Made by a program: the position numbers and the translations under genes. Of a DNA stretch of 43,300 nucleotides, positions 41,374 to 43,300 are shown one piece after another. Source of the DNA: Cuspidothrix sp046080565 (GTDB lineage Bacteria; Cyanobacteriota; Cyanobacteriia; Cyanobacteriales; Nostocaceae). Location of the stretch: the NCBI GenBank assembly GCA_046080565.1, contig JBJTUF010000210.1, positions 1 to 43,300 on the forward strand. The letters run 5' to 3'. The notes beneath the pieces are model-generated. The model did not search any database and had not been told where the DNA came from. It saw nothing but the letters and a program-made list of their open reading frames with translations. Position 1 is the first letter of the stretch. Every line of letters begins with the position of its first letter.

Positions 41374-42318
41374 GTGGCGCAGTTTCAAATTGAATGTGTA
41401 GAGTCTAATGCTGAAGAAAGTCGGAGCTATTACAGTAAGTTTGTTCTCGAACCTCTAGAACGTGGTCAAGGAACAACTGTTGGTAACGCGTTGCGGCGGG
41501 TTTTGCTTTCTAATTTAGAAGGAACGGCAGTAACAGCAGTGAGAATTGCTGGTGTTACCCATGAGTTTGCAACAGTTCCAGGTGTGAGGGAAGACGTACT
41601 AGAAATTCTGATGCGAATGAAGGATGTCATTCTCAAAAGTTATTCTTCTCAACCCCAAATCGGTCGTTTACTCGTTAACGGACCTGCAACAGTTACTGTA
41701 GCGCATTTCGACTTACCCAGCGAAGTAGAAGTAATAGATCCCACCCAGTATATTGCCACCATCGCTGAAGGTGGAAAACTGGAAATGGAATTTCGGATTG
41801 AGAGAGGTAAAGGCTACCGCACAGTCGAGCGAGGCAGAGAAGAAGCCACATCTTTGGATTTTCTCCAAATTGACTCAGTGTTTATGCCTGTGCGAAAAGT
41901 CAACTATAGTGTTGAAGAAGCCCGTGGCGATGGTTCTTTGAAAGACAGATTACTGTTGGAAGTATGGACTAATGGCAGTATTTCTCCTCAAGAAGCACTA
42001 TCATCGGCCGCTGGAATTTTGGTAGATTTATTTAACCCATTGAAAGATATCTCCCTAGAACCAACAGATATAGGTTCAGATATCCCAGATGATCCTACTG
42101 CTCAAATTCCCATTGAAGAGTTGCAGTTATCTGTCAGAGCTTATAACTGTCTCAAACGCGCTCAAGTAAATTCTGTAGCTGACTTATTGGATTACACCCA
42201 AGAAGACCTATTAGAAATCAAAAACTTCGGTCAAAAATCTGCCGAAGAAGTAGTTGAAGCTTTACAGCGCCGTTTAGGTATTACTTTACCTCAAGAAAGA
42301 AGCTCTAAAAACGCCTAA
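41374..42318 (+). CDS. rpoA: RNA polymerase alpha subunit
   Basis: A 314-residue alpha subunit. The N-terminal domain (about 1-230) carries the dimerisation block EPLERGQGTTVGNALRRVLL. The C-terminal domain (about 245-314) has the DNA- and activator-binding ELQLSVRAYNCLKRAQVNSV. The start is GTG at 41374 with a strong GGGAGG eight bases ahead. It is full length. Confidence 0.98.
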   Translation: MAQFQIECVESNAEESRSYYSKFVLEPLERGQGTTVGNALRRVLLSNLEGTAVTAVRIAGVTHEFATVPGVREDVLEILMRMKDVILKSYSSQPQIGRLLVNGPATVTVAHFDLPSEVEVIDPTQYIATIAEGGKLEMEFRIERGKGYRTVERGREEATSLDFLQIDSVFMPVRKVNYSVEEARGDGSLKDRLLLEVWTNGSISPQEALSSAAGILVDLFNPLKDISLEPTDIGSDIPDDPTAQIPIEELQLSVRAYNCLKRAQVNSVADLLDYTQEDLLEIKNFGQKSAEEVVEALQRRLGITLPQERSSKNA

Positions 42319-42352
42319 AGCAAAGTTTGTAATAATTCATTAGTGCATTGTT

Positions 42353-42703
42353 ATGCGTCATCGTTGCCGAGTCAAACAACTTAGTAAACCTGCGGATCAA
42401 CGTCGCGCTCTCCTCAGAGCTTTGACAACAGAATTGATACGTCATGGCAAAATTACTACAACTTTAGTAAGAGCTAAGGTTCTCCGTAGTAAAGTAGACA
42501 AAATGATTACCTTAGCCAAAGATGGCTCTTTAGCATCACGTCGGGAAGCATTAGGTTATATCTACGATAAAACCTTAGTTCATGCACTATTTGAGCAAGC
42601 ACCTACTCGGTATGCTAACCGTCAAGGTGGTTATACTCGCATTTTGCATACCGTACCCCGTCGCGGTGATAATGCTGAAATGGCGATTATTGAACTGGTT
42701 TAA
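42353..42703 (+). CDS. rplQ: 50S ribosomal protein L17
   Basis: A 116-residue L17. MRHRCRVKQLSKPADQRRAL and GGYTRILHTVPRRGDNAEMA are diagnostic. It starts 34 bases behind rpoA without a clear ribosome binding site. Confidence 0.97.
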   Translation: MRHRCRVKQLSKPADQRRALLRALTTELIRHGKITTTLVRAKVLRSKVDKMITLAKDGSLASRREALGYIYDKTLVHALFEQAPTRYANRQGGYTRILHTVPRRGDNAEMAIIELV

Positions 42704-42773
42704 AGTTATTAGTCTTATGTCATTCATCAACCGTAGTTGCTGACAATTGACAAGTGACAACTGACAAACAACT
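42704..42773 (+). repeat. ACTGACA-repeat spacer rplQ-truA
   Basis: TGACAATTGACAAGTGACAA followed by CTGACA units lie directly before truA. This is the fifth spacer of this type in the cluster. No Shine-Dalgarno precedes truA. Confidence 0.65.
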
Positions 42774-43300
42774 ATGTTAGAAAGCCGCCAGCAAAATCAG
42801 ACTCAGAGAGTAGCTTTAGTTATTCAGTATCTAGGTACTCATTTTCACGGCTGGCAAAGACAAAAAGGGCAGCGTACTGTCCAAGAAGAGATAGAAACAG
42901 CTATAGCCACTGTTCTAGGGTATCATGTGACACTTCATGGAGCAGGTCGAACTGATTCTGGAGTCCATGCTGCTGCTCAAGTAGCCCATTTTCAAGCTAC
43001 AACCTTAATTCCTGCACACAGATGGGCAAAGGTTCTTAATGGCTATTTGCCACCGGATGTATTAATAAGGGCATCAGCTACTGTAAGTGAAAGTTGGCAC
43101 GCTCGTTTTAGCGCAGTTTACCGACGATATCGCTACACAATTTATACTGAACAGCTACCAAATTTATTTGCACAAGCTTTCAGTTGGCATTATTACTATG
43201 CACCTTTGGATGAGTCATTAATGAAATCTGCTCTGAAACCCCTACTAGGAAAACATCATCTATCTGCTTTCCAACGGGCTGGTTCAGCGCGATCGCATTC
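42774..43300 (+). CDS. truA: tRNA pseudouridine synthase A, partial
   Basis: Makes pseudouridine at positions 38-40 of the tRNA anticodon arm. The visible 175 codons run from the ATG at 42774 to the window edge without a stop. VALVIQYLGTHFHGWQRQKG and the catalytic aspartate in GAGRTDSGVHA are present, as is the RARFSA-like block WHARFSAVYRRYRY. It is the last known gene before the edge and sits where truA usually does, behind rplQ. Confidence 0.95.
   Translation, partial: MLESRQQNQTQRVALVIQYLGTHFHGWQRQKGQRTVQEEIETAIATVLGYHVTLHGAGRTDSGVHAAAQVAHFQATTLIPAHRWAKVLNGYLPPDVLIRASATVSESWHARFSAVYRRYRYTIYTEQLPNLFAQAFSWHYYYAPLDESLMKSALKPLLGKHHLSAFQRAGSARSH

Overview
This window looks like a chromosome segment of a filamentous, probably heterocyst-forming cyanobacterium (order Nostocales). 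The grounds are AT-rich DNA, many copies of the octamer GCGATCGC (HIP1), intergenic heptamer repeats of the kind seen in Nostoc/Anabaena relatives, and the gene content: plant-type ferredoxin, ndhN, biliverdin reductase, a pheophorbide-a-oxygenase-like Rieske protein, a plastid-lipid-associated (fibrillin) protein, and a cyanobacterial-style ribosomal-protein cluster that starts at rplC and lacks rpsJ, rpsN and rpmD.

Bases 1-5000, mostly minus strand: two cytosine-5 DNA methyltransferase genes (the first has lost its C-terminal motifs), a Coq4-family protein, methionine aminopeptidase and biliverdin reductase. Bases 5300-13100: ferredoxin, a SpoIID/LytB wall protein, an unusual protein joining an XRE-type helix-turn-helix to a GrpE-like end, a STAS protein facing a response-regulator/PP2C phosphatase (a partner-switching pair), a DUF1350 protein, two membrane proteins of unknown function, and hisF.

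Bases 14000-18600 hold a respiratory oxidase operon: two DUF2231 membrane proteins, then subunits II, I and III. Subunit II has lost the CuA ligands, so the enzyme should take electrons from quinol rather than cytochrome c (the cyanobacterial ARTO / cox3 type). Next comes a third, intact cytosine-5 methyltransferase followed by a TdeIII-like restriction endonuclease split by an in-frame TAA. Bases 21100-27000 hold a small unknown ORF, a CrcB/FluC fluoride channel, the Rieske oxygenase, a fibrillin gene split by a 134-bp MITE with clear target-site duplications, an SDR dehydrogenase, TrmJ and NdhN.

Bases 27000-43300 carry a 1-kb structured, gene-free leader and then the S10-spc-alpha cluster: rplC-rplD-rplW-rplB-rpsS-rplV-rpsC-rplP-rpmC-rpsQ-rplN-rplX-rplE-rpsH-rplF-rplR-rpsE-rplO-secY-adk-infA-rpmJ-rpsM-rpsK-rpoA-rplQ-truA, the last cut by the window edge. 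Many spacers are filled with heptamer repeats arranged as inverted arms, and the genes behind them often lack a Shine-Dalgarno sequence.

The strongest observations are the MITE-split fibrillin gene, the nonsense-broken restriction enzyme beside an intact methyltransferase, the CuA-less oxidase, the HTH-GrpE fusion, the repeat-built hairpin spacers in the ribosomal operon, and the structured rplC leader containing an IS200/IS605-end-like hairpin cluster. I found no CRISPR array, tRNA, rRNA or complete transposase.
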